Source: Beijerinckiaceae bacterium
GTDB lineage: Bacteria; Pseudomonadota; Alphaproteobacteria; Rhizobiales; Beijerinckiaceae
Length of the DNA: 64,000 bases
NCBI GenBank assembly: GCA_947453205.1
Contig: CANGFT010000010.1
Span: forward strand, 27,507 to 91,506
Direction of reading: 5' to 3'
Position numbers and translations under genes: made by a program. Below are positions 1-9,595 of this stretch, piece after piece. Position 1 is the first letter of the stretch. Each line of letters starts with the position of its first letter. The notes beneath the pieces were generated by a model. The model did no database searches, had not been told where the DNA came from, and saw only the letters and a program-made list of their open reading frames with translations.

Positions 1-13
1 TTTTGATGACCAT
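1..13 (-). CDS. Possible start of a leftward gene cut by the window edge
   Basis: On the minus strand an ATG at position 13 follows a run of G residues that could serve as a ribosome-binding site. It lies 77 bases downstream of the stop codon of the TauD-type gene, so it could be the next gene of a leftward operon. Only four codons (M-V-I-K) are visible and nothing about the product can be said. The assignment rests only on the start-codon context and spacing. Confidence 0.25.
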
Positions 14-90
14 GACGCCCCCCCTTCATTCGAAGATGCGATCAAACCGGCAAACGAGCCTATTGGCAAGCCCGCGCCCCGGAAGCCCCC

Positions 91-954
91 CTATGCCGCC
101 GTCACCGGCCCGCCCGCAATGGTGAACCGCCGCATCAGGCGCCGCTCCGTGCGCGGGAAGTCCGTGCGGGCGTGCATGGAGCAGAGATTGTCCCACATCA
201 CGAGGTCGCCCACCTTCCACACATGCTCGTAGCGCACGGCGGGGTCTTCGCCATAGGTGAAGAGCTCCTCCAGCAGCGCATCGCTCTCGGCCTCGGACAG
301 CCCCTCGATCCGGTGGCTCATCAGGCGGTTCACATAGAGCGCCTTGCGGCCGGTCTCGGGGTGGCGGATGACGAGGGGCTGCCAGGCGTGCTTCACATCC
401 TCAAGGGGGATGCGCGACAGATCGAGCCGCGCGTCCTGCACCTCGTCGAAGGCCTGCAAGACCCGCCTGCCCTCGATGCGCGCCTTGAGCCGTTCGGGCA
501 GGCGCTCGAAGGCCGCATACATGCTGGCGAAATGGGTCTCGCCGCCATGGCTGGGGATTTCGATCGAATAAAGGAAGCTCGCGCGGTTGGGGGTCGGCGA
601 GTAGCACATGTCATGGTGGAACCACATCTCGCCATCAGGCAGCACGCCGATGGGCTTGCCGTCCTTGCGGATGTTGGAGACCAGCATGGCGTCGGCGTTG
701 TAGTCCGGCCCCTCGAAGGCGCGCGGGCGCTTGTGGGGCAAGGCGGCGGAGCGCACGCCGATGGTCCCGAAGAGCGAGACGAAGGCGCGCTGCTGCTCGG
801 CGTCAAGGCTCTGGCCGCGAAACAGGAGCACGCCATGGTCGAGCCAGGCCTGATGGATGATGGAGAAGGTGGCCTCGCCGATGCGGCCGGAAATGTCGAC
901 GCCGCGGATCTCCGCGCCAATGGCGGGCGAGAGGGGATGAACGGTGACGGGCAT
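91..954 (-). CDS. TauD/TfdA-family Fe(II)/2-oxoglutarate dioxygenase
   Basis: A 287-residue protein of the TauD/TfdA family, cytoplasmic enzymes that hydroxylate small substrates using Fe(II), oxygen and 2-oxoglutarate. The iron-binding triad is visible: His113 and Asp115 in the motif WFHHD, and a distal His261 in the motif SMHARTDFP. Arginines near residues 271-276 can bind the 2-oxoglutarate carboxylate. The reading frame extends further upstream, but the ATG at 954 is chosen because GAGGAGG sits just before it and the TauD-type N-terminus (MPVTVHPLSPAIGAEI) begins there. The family includes taurine, alkylsulfate and 2,4-D dioxygenases, and the substrate cannot be told from this sequence. 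It is divergent from the nucleoside permease. Confidence 0.9.
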   Translation of the reverse strand: MPVTVHPLSPAIGAEIRGVDISGRIGEATFSIIHQAWLDHGVLLFRGQSLDAEQQRAFVSLFGTIGVRSAALPHKRPRAFEGPDYNADAMLVSNIRKDGKPIGVLPDGEMWFHHDMCYSPTPNRASFLYSIEIPSHGGETHFASMYAAFERLPERLKARIEGRRVLQAFDEVQDARLDLSRIPLEDVKHAWQPLVIRHPETGRKALYVNRLMSHRIEGLSEAESDALLEELFTYGEDPAVRYEHVWKVGDLVMWDNLCSMHARTDFPRTERRLMRRFTIAGGPVTAA

Positions 955-1083
955 GGCGGCTCCTCCTCGATTTAGAGGCGAGTTTACCGCGCCCCCGCAG
1001 GAATGGAAGCAGATCCGCAGGATTGTCATCATGGGCGCGGGGACATAGCCTGCGGCGCAGGCGGATGGGGAAAAGGGGCCGAC

Positions 1084-2319
1084 ATGCAGGGACTTCTGGG
1101 ATATGCGGCGCTGCTGCTCCTCGCCTTCGCCCTCAGCGAGAACCGCCGCCGCATCTCGCTGCGCATCGTCGCCTCCGGCGTCGCCCTGCAATGGGCGCTG
1201 GCGCTGCTCTTCATCAAGCTGCCCTGGACGGCGGAGGCCTTCCTGCTGCTGAACCATGGCGTCGAGGCCCTGCAAAAGGCGACGGATGCGGGGACGAGCT
1301 TCGTCTTCGGCTATCTCGGGGGCGGGCCGCTGCCGTTCGCTGAAACGGCGCCGGGCGCGGCCTTCATCTTCGCCTTCCGCGCCCTGCCCATGATCCTCGT
1401 GGTGAGCGCGCTGGCGACCCTGCTATTCCACTGGGGCGCCCTGCAGATCCTCGTCAACGCCTTCGCCTTCGTGCTGCGCCGGGTCATGGGCATCGGCGGG
1501 GCGCTGGGGCTGGGCGCGGCGGTGCATATTTTCGTCGGCAACATCGAGGCGCCCCTGCTGGTGCGGCCATGGCTGGCCAGGATGCAGCGGGGCGAGTTCT
1601 TCGCGCTGATGACCTGCGGCATGGCGGGCATCGCGGGCACGGTCATGGTGCTCTATGCGAGCATCCTTGGCCCGGTGATCCCCTCGGCGCTCGGCCATAT
1701 CCTCATCGCCGCCGTCATCTCCACCCCGGCGGCCCTGGCGGTCTCCGCGCTGATGACGCCGTTCGACAGCCACGCCGGCGAGAAGGAGGACTACAGCATC
1801 GGCGCCCCCGCCCTGTCCTCCATCGACGCACTGGCCAAGGGCACGGCGGACGGGATCACCTTCTTCGCGAACATCACCGCGACCCTCATCGTCGCCATCG
1901 CCTGCGTCACGCTGGTGAATCTGGGGCTGGGGCTGCTGCCCCAGATGGGCGGCGAGGCGATCACGCTGCAATCGCTCTTCGCTCTGGCCTTCAAGCCGGT
2001 GATGATGCTCATCGGCCTGTCCGGCGCGGAGGCCGAGGCGGCGGCGCGGCTCATGGCCACCAAGACCGTGCTCAACGAATTCATCGCCTATGTGGACCTC
2101 GCCCGGCTCGGGCCAGACGCGCTCAGCGAAAAATCGCGGCTCATCGTGACCTACGCGCTCTGCGGCTTCGCCAATTTCGGCAGCGCGGGAATCATGATCG
2201 GCGGCCTGAGCGCCATGTGCCCGGAGCGCAAACAGGACATCGTGGACCTCGGCCTGCGCTCGATCCTGTCGGGCACCATCGCCACCTGCATGAGCGGGGC
2301 GGTGGTTGGGGTGTTGTGA
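1084..2319 (+). CDS. Concentrative nucleoside transporter, NupC/CNT family
   Basis: A 411-residue, strongly hydrophobic inner-membrane protein of the CNT (NupC) family, which imports nucleosides with protons or sodium. The layout is typical: N-terminal helices, a gate domain with conserved segments around GNIEAPLLVRPW (about residues 152-163), and C-terminal helices including TVLNEFIAYVDLA and ALCGFANFGSAGI, both diagnostic of the family. The ATG at 1084 is preferred to an upstream in-frame start because the first helix follows it directly and a purine-rich stretch (GGGGAAAAGGGG) precedes it. It is transcribed alone and rightward. Exact nucleoside preference is not visible. Confidence 0.92.
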   Translation: MQGLLGYAALLLLAFALSENRRRISLRIVASGVALQWALALLFIKLPWTAEAFLLLNHGVEALQKATDAGTSFVFGYLGGGPLPFAETAPGAAFIFAFRALPMILVVSALATLLFHWGALQILVNAFAFVLRRVMGIGGALGLGAAVHIFVGNIEAPLLVRPWLARMQRGEFFALMTCGMAGIAGTVMVLYASILGPVIPSALGHILIAAVISTPAALAVSALMTPFDSHAGEKEDYSIGAPALSSIDALAKGTADGITFFANITATLIVAIACVTLVNLGLGLLPQMGGEAITLQSLFALAFKPVMMLIGLSGAEAEAAARLMATKTVLNEFIAYVDLARLGPDALSEKSRLIVTYALCGFANFGSAGIMIGGLSAMCPERKQDIVDLGLRSILSGTIATCMSGAVVGVL

Positions 2320-2415
2320 GGGCGGAGACTCATGAATTTTTTCGCTTCGCCACCCAGCAGCGATCTTCGAATTTGGCCAGACCCCATGAGGTGATCCGGT
2401 CTTTTGCGCGAAACC

Positions 2416-2721
2416 CTATGCAGTGCGCCGACCTGCTGTCGGCCGCATATGCCCCATGCGCCCGAAGGATGGGACAGGCGATCTGTTCGTCTTCATGGGC
2501 CTCGCTTCCACCAGAGCGGGGGGGACGAGGAGCGGCGTGGCTGGCGCACCCGGCCTGAAGCACATCAACGCCAGTCGGGCGACGCCCGCGACGATCATGC
2601 AGCAGAGGTCAATGAACAGACCGAAGGCGTCGACAGCCAGCGGCAGGAGCTTCCAGACCGCGCGGCACATGGTGACGAAGGCGAGGAACGCCGCCAGCAA
2701 CAGAAGTAAAGTTGGACACAT
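2416..2721 (-). CDS. Small hydrophobic protein, function unknown
   Basis: A 101-residue frame that starts at an ATG preceded by AGGAG at good spacing. The first 55 residues are mostly hydrophobic, with two likely membrane segments (LLLLLAAFLAFV and a second around LFIDLCCMIVAGVA) and several cysteines. The C-terminal half is polar and arginine/proline-rich. It lies 35 bases downstream of an even smaller membrane-protein frame on the same strand. I do not recognise a family. The start and the hydrophobic part look real; the C-terminus is less certain. Confidence 0.45.
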   Translation of the reverse strand: MCPTLLLLLAAFLAFVTMCRAVWKLLPLAVDAFGLFIDLCCMIVAGVARLALMCFRPGAPATPLLVPPALVEARPMKTNRSPVPSFGRMGHMRPTAGRRTA

Positions 2722-2756
2722 CGCGCGCTCCTAGCGGGGGATGGCCCCTCACGATC

Positions 2757-2888
2757 CTAGATCGAAGGCAGCCAGAAAAAGTCCAGAATTGTGGAGATTC
2801 TCTTTGCAATGGGCCTGTCGCTCAGCGCCAGACACACATAGGCCACGCAGAGCAAACCGAAGACGACCAGCAACAATGCACAGAGCAT
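2757..2888 (-). CDS. 43-residue single-span membrane protein, function unknown
   Basis: A very short frame beginning with M-L-C-A-L-L-L-V-V-F and ending F-F-W-L-P-S-I. It has one clear membrane segment over residues 2-22, followed by a short basic segment containing DRPIAKR. A strong ribosome-binding site (GAGGAG) lies seven bases before the ATG, which is the main reason to believe it. It is directly upstream of the 101-residue hydrophobic protein, and the two probably share a transcript. No family is recognised. Confidence 0.5.
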   Translation of the reverse strand: MLCALLLVVFGLLCVAYVCLALSDRPIAKRISTILDFFWLPSI

Positions 2889-3045
2889 CGGACGCTCCTC
2901 ATATCCGCAGGACGGAAAGGCCCAATCAACATAACCTTTACATTCAGGATGGCAACAAAAATTTCGCCAATCTCAGGATTAAAGGCCCCACGACCCTCGC
3001 TCCGGACACATCCGCACAGGCCCAGGGGATGAAGGCGTGCGCGCC

Positions 3046-3822
3046 TCAGTCGAGCCAGTCAAACCGCAAAAGCGATCGTGTCGCCATCAAACTCGCCGAC
3101 AAAGCCTGCTGGGCCCCGCTCATCCGCCTGGGCAGGCCCGGTTCGGGGAGCGGCTGGGGGTCTGGCGGGCGCCGCGGCGGGGGCGCCGGGTTCGCCCTGC
3201 CCCGCTCCGCCCGCAGGCTGCCCACGGGCGCTGGATCGATGGCGGGCTCGGCGGGCTTCACCGAAAAGGCCGCCGCCAGCTTGCCGAAGAGGCCCGCCTC
3301 CTGCGCGGCGGGCGAAAGCGAGGGCGCGCTCTGGCGGGCGCCGGCGCGCGCCATCTGGGTTCCCTCCTCCTTGCAGTTGCGCAGGCCAAGCGCGATCAGC
3401 TCGGTCCCCGTGAGCGCCCGATACTCCCGCGTCAGCCCGCCGAGCCGGGCCTGCACCGCCGCCGGATAGCTGCGGAACAGCTCGCCCGACACGCCCTCGT
3501 CGACCGCGCGGGTGTTGGCGTTGTAGGCCTTGTGGAATTTCAGCAAGCTGGTCGGGTAGACGCAGACATTAGGCAGGCTCAGGGCCAGCGTGCAGGCCGA
3601 GCGGCATTCATGCAGGCGCACCTCCCGGCCCTCCCGCCGGTAGCGGGCGGTCTGGGCCTGATAGTCCGAGACGAGGCCGCCCACGTCCTTCATGACGATG
3701 ACGGGGGCGGGAAAGGGAGGGGGATCGAGATAGGCCACGGAAACCCGATGTCGACAGGAAAACAGCGTCGCTGACGCCAGACCCCTGCTTTTCCCTATCC
3801 GCTGTGGCGCGATTGCGGCCAT
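3046..3822 (-). CDS. ClpP/crotonase-fold-like protein (COG3904-like)
   Basis: A 258-residue protein. The central part resembles ClpP/SppA-like proteins of the crotonase fold found in alphaproteobacteria. It has a segment with GGLVSDYQAQTARYRREG, then the motif CRSACTLAL, whose serine is the likely nucleophile, then FHKAYN, whose histidine would be the catalytic partner. The C-terminal third is proline-, alanine- and arginine-rich and looks disordered. The ATG at 3822 has GGAAGGA ahead of it. The frame is open much further upstream but there runs antisense to ribonuclease D and is not coding. There is no clear signal peptide. Being a hydrolase is an inference from the motif; no substrate is known. 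Confidence 0.65.
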   Translation of the reverse strand: MAAIAPQRIGKSRGLASATLFSCRHRVSVAYLDPPPFPAPVIVMKDVGGLVSDYQAQTARYRREGREVRLHECRSACTLALSLPNVCVYPTSLLKFHKAYNANTRAVDEGVSGELFRSYPAAVQARLGGLTREYRALTGTELIALGLRNCKEEGTQMARAGARQSAPSLSPAAQEAGLFGKLAAAFSVKPAEPAIDPAPVGSLRAERGRANPAPPPRRPPDPQPLPEPGLPRRMSGAQQALSASLMATRSLLRFDWLD

Positions 3823-3903
3823 AATCGGATCCTTCCGGGGACGAGGCCAAAACATCACGGCCGGTCTCGCCCCACGCCACGGTTTCATGTATAGGCGGGG
3901 TCG

Positions 3904-5085
3904 ATGAGTCTGATCACTTCGAGCGAAGCCCTTGCTGCGGTTTGCGACCGCATCTCCCGCCACCCCTTTGTCACCGTGGACACCGAGTTCCTGCGGGAGA
4001 CGACCTTTTGGCCGAAACTCTGCGTCATCCAGCTCGCCTCGGACGACGAGGCGGTGGCGATCGACGCTTTGGCCGAGGGGCTCGATCTGACCCCGGTCTT
4101 CGAGCTGATGGCCAACCCGGCCATCGTGAAGGTCTTCCACGCCGCCCGGCAGGACATCGAAATCGTCTGGAACCTCGCCAAGATGGTTCCCGCCCCCCTG
4201 TTCGACACGCAGGTCGCGGCCATGGTCTGCGGCTATGGCGATCAGGTGAGCTATGGGGAGCTCGTGCAGTCCGTCTGCAAGATTCCCGTGGACAAGTCCT
4301 CCCGCTTCACCGACTGGTCGCGCCGCCCGCTCACCGAGGCGCAGGTCGCCTATGCCCTGGCCGACGTCACCCATCTGCGCGATGTCTATCGCTCCTTGAG
4401 CGCGCGCCTCGACAAGTCCGGCCGCACCGGCTGGCTCGCCGACGAGATGCAGACGCTCACCTCCGTCTCGACCTATGAGCAGCACCCCGACAACGCCTGG
4501 GAGCGCCTGCGCAACCGCGCCCGCAAGCCGCGCGATCTCGCCGTGCTCATGGAGGTCGCCGCCTGGCGCGAGCGCGAGGCCCAATCGCGCGATGTGCCCC
4601 GCTCGCGCGTGCTCAAGGACGACATCCTCATCGAGATCGCCCTCGCCGCGCCGCGCACGGCCGATCTGCTGGGCCAGCTTCGCTCCTTCCCGCGGGGCAT
4701 GGAGCGCTCGCGCTCCGGCGCCGACATTCTCGCCGCCATCGAACGGGGCCTCGCCCGCGACCCCAAGACCCTGCCGCGCATCGACCGCGAAAGGCGCGGC
4801 AATGGCGGCGGCGCCACGGTCGAGCTTTTGAAGGTTCTGCTGCGGCAGGTCTGCGAGCGGCACGGCGTGGCGGCCAAGATGATCGCAACCGTCGACGACC
4901 TCGAAGCCATCGCCAGCGACGACAAGGCGGCGGTTCCGGCCATGAGCGGCTGGCGCCGGGAACTCTTCGGCGCCAGGGCGCTGGAGTTGAAGCACGGCCG
5001 CCTCGCCCTCACCATCGAGGAGAGCAAGGTCGTGACGCTCGAATGGCGCGACGCGCCCGAGCCTTCGTCGGTGGACGCCGCCTAG
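3904..5085 (+). CDS. rnd: Ribonuclease D
   Basis: A 393-residue 3'-5' exoribonuclease that trims tRNA and other stable RNA precursors. The DEDD exonuclease signature is complete: Asp26 and Glu28 in VDTEFLRE, Asp84 in AARQDIE, and Tyr150 and Asp154 in the third motif YALADVTHL. An HRDC nucleic-acid-binding domain occupies roughly residues 205-290. Length and domain order match the family. It is divergent from the ClpP-like gene and convergent with ppx, whose stop codon lies 12 bases beyond its own. Confidence 0.96.
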   Translation: MSLITSSEALAAVCDRISRHPFVTVDTEFLRETTFWPKLCVIQLASDDEAVAIDALAEGLDLTPVFELMANPAIVKVFHAARQDIEIVWNLAKMVPAPLFDTQVAAMVCGYGDQVSYGELVQSVCKIPVDKSSRFTDWSRRPLTEAQVAYALADVTHLRDVYRSLSARLDKSGRTGWLADEMQTLTSVSTYEQHPDNAWERLRNRARKPRDLAVLMEVAAWREREAQSRDVPRSRVLKDDILIEIALAAPRTADLLGQLRSFPRGMERSRSGADILAAIERGLARDPKTLPRIDRERRGNGGGATVELLKVLLRQVCERHGVAAKMIATVDDLEAIASDDKAAVPAMSGWRRELFGARALELKHGRLALTIEESKVVTLEWRDAPEPSSVDAA

Positions 5086-5097
5086 AGCGGTTGGCGC

Positions 5098-6624
5098 CTA
5101 AAGCACCCGGATGGTCGGCTCCCGCCCGATCAATTTGCCCATCTGCTTCAGGCGCCCGTTGAGGCGCTCGTTCAACAGCGGCGCCATGTCCGGCGGCACG
5201 GAAAGGGCCAGCTTGTCCTTCGCGCAGACCATGGCGCAACGCGGCAGGACGCCGGGCATGGCGGCCGAGAGCAGATAGCCGACGCGCATGGCCGCGCCCA
5301 GAATATGCGCGCGGTCGAGCATGCGCACGGTGGCGATGCTGCGCAGGGTAGGGCTCACGTCGGCGTCCGGCCCCATGTGGCGATAGGAGGTCGTCAGCGC
5401 CAGAAAGGCGCGGCCGGGATGGTCGATGCCGCCAAAGGCAGCATTGGCGATGATGTTGAGGGACTGCTCGCCGCGATAGTCGGGATGGGCGCGCCAGCCG
5501 ATGTCGGAGAGCAGGCAGGCGGCATGGCGCAGGCGCTTCTCCTCGGGCGTTTCATCGAGATGGGTGGAGCGCATGAACTGGTCGGTCCAGCCGCACAATT
5601 CCTCGCCATGCATGGGCGCGCGCGAGCGCAGCACATTGAGGTCGCGGGCGGAGGAGATGAGCGGATCGTCCCGCTGCTGGGCCGCGTCGAGCCGCTCGAA
5701 CAAAAGCCCCTCGCGCACGCCAAGGGCGGAGATGACGACATCGCGCGGTTTGGCCCGCCGGATGATTTCATCCAGCACCACAGCGCCATAGGCGAGAAGA
5801 GGACGGCGGGCGGTCGCCACGCTGTCGATGGCGATGAGCGCCTCGACATTCACGCGCTCGACCAGCGCCGCGAAATCGGCGGCGTCGCGCGCGGGGATCG
5901 CATAGCCGTGCATCACATTCAGCGGATAATTGCGCTGGCGCATGTGCAGGCGCGCCAGCGCGCGCCAGGTGCCGCCGACCGCATAGAAGGTGCGGTCGCG
6001 CAGGCCCTGCAGGGCCTTGCTGTCGGCGATGGCCTCCCGCACGATCTTGACGGCCTTCTTCGGGCTCTTGCCCGACACATCCATGAGCGAGAGGCCGCCA
6101 AGCGGCAGGGTCTCGCCCTTGCCCAGACGCAGGCCCTTCACATCGGCGAGCTCCAGCGAGCCGCCGCCCAGATCGCCCACGACCCCATCGGGTTTGTAGA
6201 AGCCGGAGGCCGCCCCCAGCGCGGACAGCTCCGCCTCGCGCCGCCCCGACAAAAGCTCGATGGGCGCCCCGATGGCCTCGCGCGCAGCGTCCAGAAACTG
6301 CTTGCCGTTCAAGGCGTCGCGCGCGGCCGCGGTGGCGAGCACATGGATGTCGCCGATCTCCATGAGCTTGCACAAGACGCGGAAGCGCCGCAGCGCGCCC
6401 AGCGCCTTCGCCATGCCGTCTTCCGGCAGCTTGCCCGTCACCGCGACGCCCCGGCCCAGGCCGCAGAGCAGCTTGTCGTTGAAGATCGGGGTCGGCGAGC
6501 GCGACAGGCCTTCATAGGCGACGAGGCGAACGGAGTTCGAGCCGATGTCCACAATCGCCACGGGCTTGCCGATGGCCAGGCGCCCCGGCGCATCAAGCTT
6601 CGCGAGGCTTTTTTCGAAGGTCAT
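5098..6624 (-). CDS. ppx: Exopolyphosphatase, Ppx/GppA family
   Basis: A 508-residue protein of the Ppx/GppA phosphatase family, which hydrolyses terminal phosphate from polyphosphate or from pppGpp. The actin-like ATPase-type fold begins with the phosphate-binding motif DIGSNSVR (residues 26-33). It continues with TAAARDA and GDLGGGSLEL, the second conserved phosphate loop. The C-terminal 200 residues form the helical HD-like domain seen in long Ppx proteins. It lies 4 bases downstream of ppk1 on the same strand, so synthesis and breakdown of polyphosphate share an operon. That pairing favours Ppx over GppA as the main activity. Confidence 0.93.
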   Translation of the reverse strand: MTFEKSLAKLDAPGRLAIGKPVAIVDIGSNSVRLVAYEGLSRSPTPIFNDKLLCGLGRGVAVTGKLPEDGMAKALGALRRFRVLCKLMEIGDIHVLATAAARDALNGKQFLDAAREAIGAPIELLSGRREAELSALGAASGFYKPDGVVGDLGGGSLELADVKGLRLGKGETLPLGGLSLMDVSGKSPKKAVKIVREAIADSKALQGLRDRTFYAVGGTWRALARLHMRQRNYPLNVMHGYAIPARDAADFAALVERVNVEALIAIDSVATARRPLLAYGAVVLDEIIRRAKPRDVVISALGVREGLLFERLDAAQQRDDPLISSARDLNVLRSRAPMHGEELCGWTDQFMRSTHLDETPEEKRLRHAACLLSDIGWRAHPDYRGEQSLNIIANAAFGGIDHPGRAFLALTTSYRHMGPDADVSPTLRSIATVRMLDRAHILGAAMRVGYLLSAAMPGVLPRCAMVCAKDKLALSVPPDMAPLLNERLNGRLKQMGKLIGREPTIRVL

Positions 6625-6628
6625 GCGG

Positions 6629-8842
6629 TCACCGTGATTGCAGCCTCTTGAAGAGGCTTTTCGGACTGGAGTTCTTCAACGATTTGCCCCGCCCCGAAAG
6701 GCTGGGATTCGTCATGAAATAATTATGGGCGTTGAAAGGCTCTTCGCCCGGAAGCAGGTTGATCCGCTCGCTCCCGCCATCAGGCAGCACACGATAGCTC
6801 TGCTGATTGTCCATGAGGTTGGCGACCATGATCTGGTCGAGAACCTGTTCATGGACAGTGGGATTGACGATGGGGGTCATGACTTCCACGCGCCGTTCCA
6901 GATTGCGCTGCATGAGGTCGGCGGAGGATATATAGACGTGCGCCTTGGGGTGAGGCAATCCATGCCCGCCGCCAAAACAATAGACGCGGGCGTGCTCCAG
7001 AAAACGCCCGACGATGGACTTCACGCGGATATTGTCCGACAGGCCCGGCACGCCCGGGCGCAGGCAGCAGATGCCGCGCACGATGAGGTCGATCTGCACC
7101 CCGGCCTGGCTCGCCTTGTAGAGGGCGTCGATGACCTCAGAATCGACGAGGGAATTGCACTTGGCCCAGATGGCCGCCGCCTTGCCCGCCCGCGCATAGC
7201 CGATCTCTTCCTCGATATGGCCGAGGATGCGCTTCTTGAGCGAGATCGGCGAGACCGCCATGCGCTCCAGCCCCGCCGGTTCGGCGTAGCCTGTCACATA
7301 ATTGAAGATGCGCGCGACGTCCCGGCCGATGGCGGGATCGGCGGTGAAATAGGAGATGTCCGTATAGATGCGCGCGGTGACCGGATGATAGTTGCCGGTG
7401 CCCACATGGCAGTAGGTGACGAGATTGGCGCCCTCGCGCCGCACGACCATGGACAGTTTGGCGTGGGTCTTGAGCTCCAGAAAGCCGAAGACCACCTGCG
7501 CGCCGGCGCGCTCGAGGTCGCGCGCCCAGCGGATGTTGGCCTCTTCGTCGAAGCGCGCCTTCAATTCGATCAGCGCCGTGACGGATTTCCCCGCCTCCGC
7601 CGCCTCGCTCAGGGCGCGCACGATGGGGCTGTCGTTGGAGGTGCGGTACAGCGTCTGCTTGATGGCGACCACATTGGGATCGCGCGCGGCCTGGCTGAGG
7701 AACTGCACCACCACATCAAAGGATTCATAGGGGTGGTGGACGACGAGATCCTTCTGCTTGATGGCGGCGAAGCAATCGCCGCCATTGTCGCGCACCCGCT
7801 CGGGAAAGCGCGGAATATAGGGCGTGAACTTCAGGTCGGGCCGCTCGACACTGCAGATGTCCGACAATTCGTTGAGCGCCAGCATACCATCTTGAATGAA
7901 GATCTCGTCGGGAGAGACGTCGAGCTCCGCGGCCACGAATTGCTGCAATTCGTCTGGCATGTTGGCGTCGACCTCAAGCCTGATGACGATGCCGCGCCGA
8001 CGCCGCTTCAACGCGGTTTCAAACAGCAGCACGAGGTCTTCGGACTCTTCCTCAATTTCGATTTCGCTGTCGCGCACCACCCGGAAAAAGCCGTGCCCCT
8101 TGACGGCGTAGCCGGGGAAGAGACGCTGCGACTGCATGATGATGAGCGACTCCAGCGCGACGAAGCGCGCCTTGCCCGGGGCGAGCTGCTCGGGCAGGCG
8201 CACGAAACGCTCGATCTTCGCGGGCAGGCGCACCAGCGCGTTGAGGCGGCGGCCATCGGACTGGCGCATCAGCTCCACAGTGACGCTGAAGCCGAAATTG
8301 GGAATGAAGGGGAAGGGATGCGCCGGATCGATGGCGATGGGCGTCAGCACGGGAAAGACATGCAGGAGGAAATGGTCGTCAAGCCAGTCATGCTCGGCCC
8401 GCGAGAGATCAGCGGGATCGACGACCTCGATGTTCTCCTGGGCGAGCTCCTCGCGCAATTCGAGCCAGCGCGACTGCTGCGCCGCCGCCAGATCCAGCAC
8501 CCGCTCGCGGATGCGCGCAAGCTGCTCGCTCGCCGACAAGCCGTCATCGGAGCGCGTGGTGATCCCCGCCCGGCCCTGCCGGCGCAGGCCAGCCACGCGC
8601 ACCATGAAGAATTCATCAAGGTTGCTGGCCGAGATCGTCAGGAAGCGCAGCTGCTCGAGCAGGGGATGGTTCCTGTTCGAGGCCTCCTCCAGCACCCTGC
8701 GGTTGAACTCGAGCCAGGACAACTCGCGGTTGATGAAACGATCGAGATGCTCGTCTGAAGCGGGCACGGGCGCCTCCACGCTGAGAGACTGCGCTGATGA
8801 ATCCAATATGTCCGGAGCCACCTGTTCGTTCATTTCAGTCAT
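6629..8842 (-). CDS. ppk1: Polyphosphate kinase 1
   Basis: A 737-residue PPK1 that reversibly transfers the ATP gamma-phosphate to a growing polyphosphate chain. The N-terminal domain starts with the typical segment [19 protein letters not shown]. The catalytic half carries the phospholipase-D-like motif with His and Lys in THAK (about residues 460-462), followed by HVGTGNYHP, and a second basic motif around LPHPKAH. The ATG at 8842 is preferred over the GTG directly before it because GGAAGG is correctly spaced. It is the first gene of ppk1-ppx. Family assignment is certain. Confidence 0.96.
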   Translation of the reverse strand: MTEMNEQVAPDILDSSAQSLSVEAPVPASDEHLDRFINRELSWLEFNRRVLEEASNRNHPLLEQLRFLTISASNLDEFFMVRVAGLRRQGRAGITTRSDDGLSASEQLARIRERVLDLAAAQQSRWLELREELAQENIEVVDPADLSRAEHDWLDDHFLLHVFPVLTPIAIDPAHPFPFIPNFGFSVTVELMRQSDGRRLNALVRLPAKIERFVRLPEQLAPGKARFVALESLIIMQSQRLFPGYAVKGHGFFRVVRDSEIEIEEESEDLVLLFETALKRRRRGIVIRLEVDANMPDELQQFVAAELDVSPDEIFIQDGMLALNELSDICSVERPDLKFTPYIPRFPERVRDNGGDCFAAIKQKDLVVHHPYESFDVVVQFLSQAARDPNVVAIKQTLYRTSNDSPIVRALSEAAEAGKSVTALIELKARFDEEANIRWARDLERAGAQVVFGFLELKTHAKLSMVVRREGANLVTYCHVGTGNYHPVTARIYTDISYFTADPAIGRDVARIFNYVTGYAEPAGLERMAVSPISLKKRILGHIEEEIGYARAGKAAAIWAKCNSLVDSEVIDALYKASQAGVQIDLIVRGICCLRPGVPGLSDNIRVKSIVGRFLEHARVYCFGGGHGLPHPKAHVYISSADLMQRNLERRVEVMTPIVNPTVHEQVLDQIMVANLMDNQQSYRVLPDGGSERINLLPGEEPFNAHNYFMTNPSLSGRGKSLKNSSPKSLFKRLQSR

Positions 8843-8914
8843 CACGCCCGCCTTCCGTCATTCCATTTGACGTGACGGACCCTTTCGGAGGGATGTGACA
8901 GGAAAATGACACGA

Positions 8915-9595
8915 TCACCGGCTGCTCTCAAGCGCGCGAAGGACATCGCCCGCCATGGGCCGGGTGATGCGCCGTCCCTTGGTCAGGGCCTCGCGGTCCA
9001 GCGCCTCGACCACCCGGCGGGCGGCCTCCAGCGAACGCTCGATGCGCAGGGCGAGATATTCGACCACCGATGTGTCGACCACAAGCTGCCGGTCGATGAA
9101 CAGCTTGACGAGGACCGCCCGCACCAGCGCGTCGTCCGGCTCGGCGATCTCGACGGCGGGGGCGAGGCGCAGGCGCGAGAGCAGGTCAGGGGTGCGCAGC
9201 CCCCAGCTGTCGGGCCAGCTGCGCGCGGTGATGACGAGCCAGCAGTCGGGCGTGGTGCGCGCAAGGTTCAGCAGGTGGAAAAGCTGCGCCTCGATCCCGC
9301 GCGCCGCATCCACATCCTCAAGCAGAATGGGGCCGCCGACCGCCAGGGCGGCCACGTCCTCGCTCACCAGCGCGCAGCCCGGCAGCACGCGCGCCTCCAC
9401 GCGCTCAGCCCAGATGGCGCCCAGATGGCTCTTGCCCGCGCCTGTCGGCCCCAGCAGCAGAAGCACCCGGTCGGGCCACAGGGGCCAACGCTCGAAGGTC
9501 TCGAAAGCGTCGATGTTTGAAGGCGAAACGAGGAAATCGTCGCGGCCGAACCTTGTCTCGACCGGCAGGTCGAGCGTGAGCTGGCGCGGCGCCAT
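8915..9595 (-). CDS. hdaA: HdaA, DnaA-related regulatory inactivator of DnaA
   Basis: A 226-residue protein corresponding to the AAA+ part of DnaA. It has a Walker A motif GPTGAGKSHL, an acidic Walker B region around GGPILLEDVD, and a short C-terminal lid rich in arginine. Proteins of this type in alphaproteobacteria, such as Caulobacter HdaA, stimulate ATP hydrolysis by DnaA at the replisome to prevent re-initiation. DnaA's DNA-binding domain IV is absent, as expected. A GTG at 9598 is an alternative start. The ATG shares one base with the stop codon of the upstream permease gene, so translation is probably coupled. Confidence 0.88.
   Translation of the reverse strand: MAPRQLTLDLPVETRFGRDDFLVSPSNIDAFETFERWPLWPDRVLLLLGPTGAGKSHLGAIWAERVEARVLPGCALVSEDVAALAVGGPILLEDVDAARGIEAQLFHLLNLARTTPDCWLVITARSWPDSWGLRTPDLLSRLRLAPAVEIAEPDDALVRAVLVKLFIDRQLVVDTSVVEYLALRIERSLEAARRVVEALDREALTKGRRITRPMAGDVLRALESSR

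Noticed and set aside
2332..2394. 20-codon frame with GGCGGAG ahead, just after the nucleoside permease
   Set aside because: Too short and without a hydrophobic or other recognisable pattern; the ribosome-site match alone is not enough.
3823..4995. Upstream extension of the ClpP-like frame across ribonuclease D
   Set aside because: The extension is antisense to a confident gene, and a good start with a ribosome site exists at 3822.
6638..8758. Very long open frame antisense to ppk1
   Set aside because: It runs the length of a certain gene in a GC-rich genome, has no family motifs, and its composition (Arg, Ala, Gly, His, Asp) is typical of an antisense shadow.
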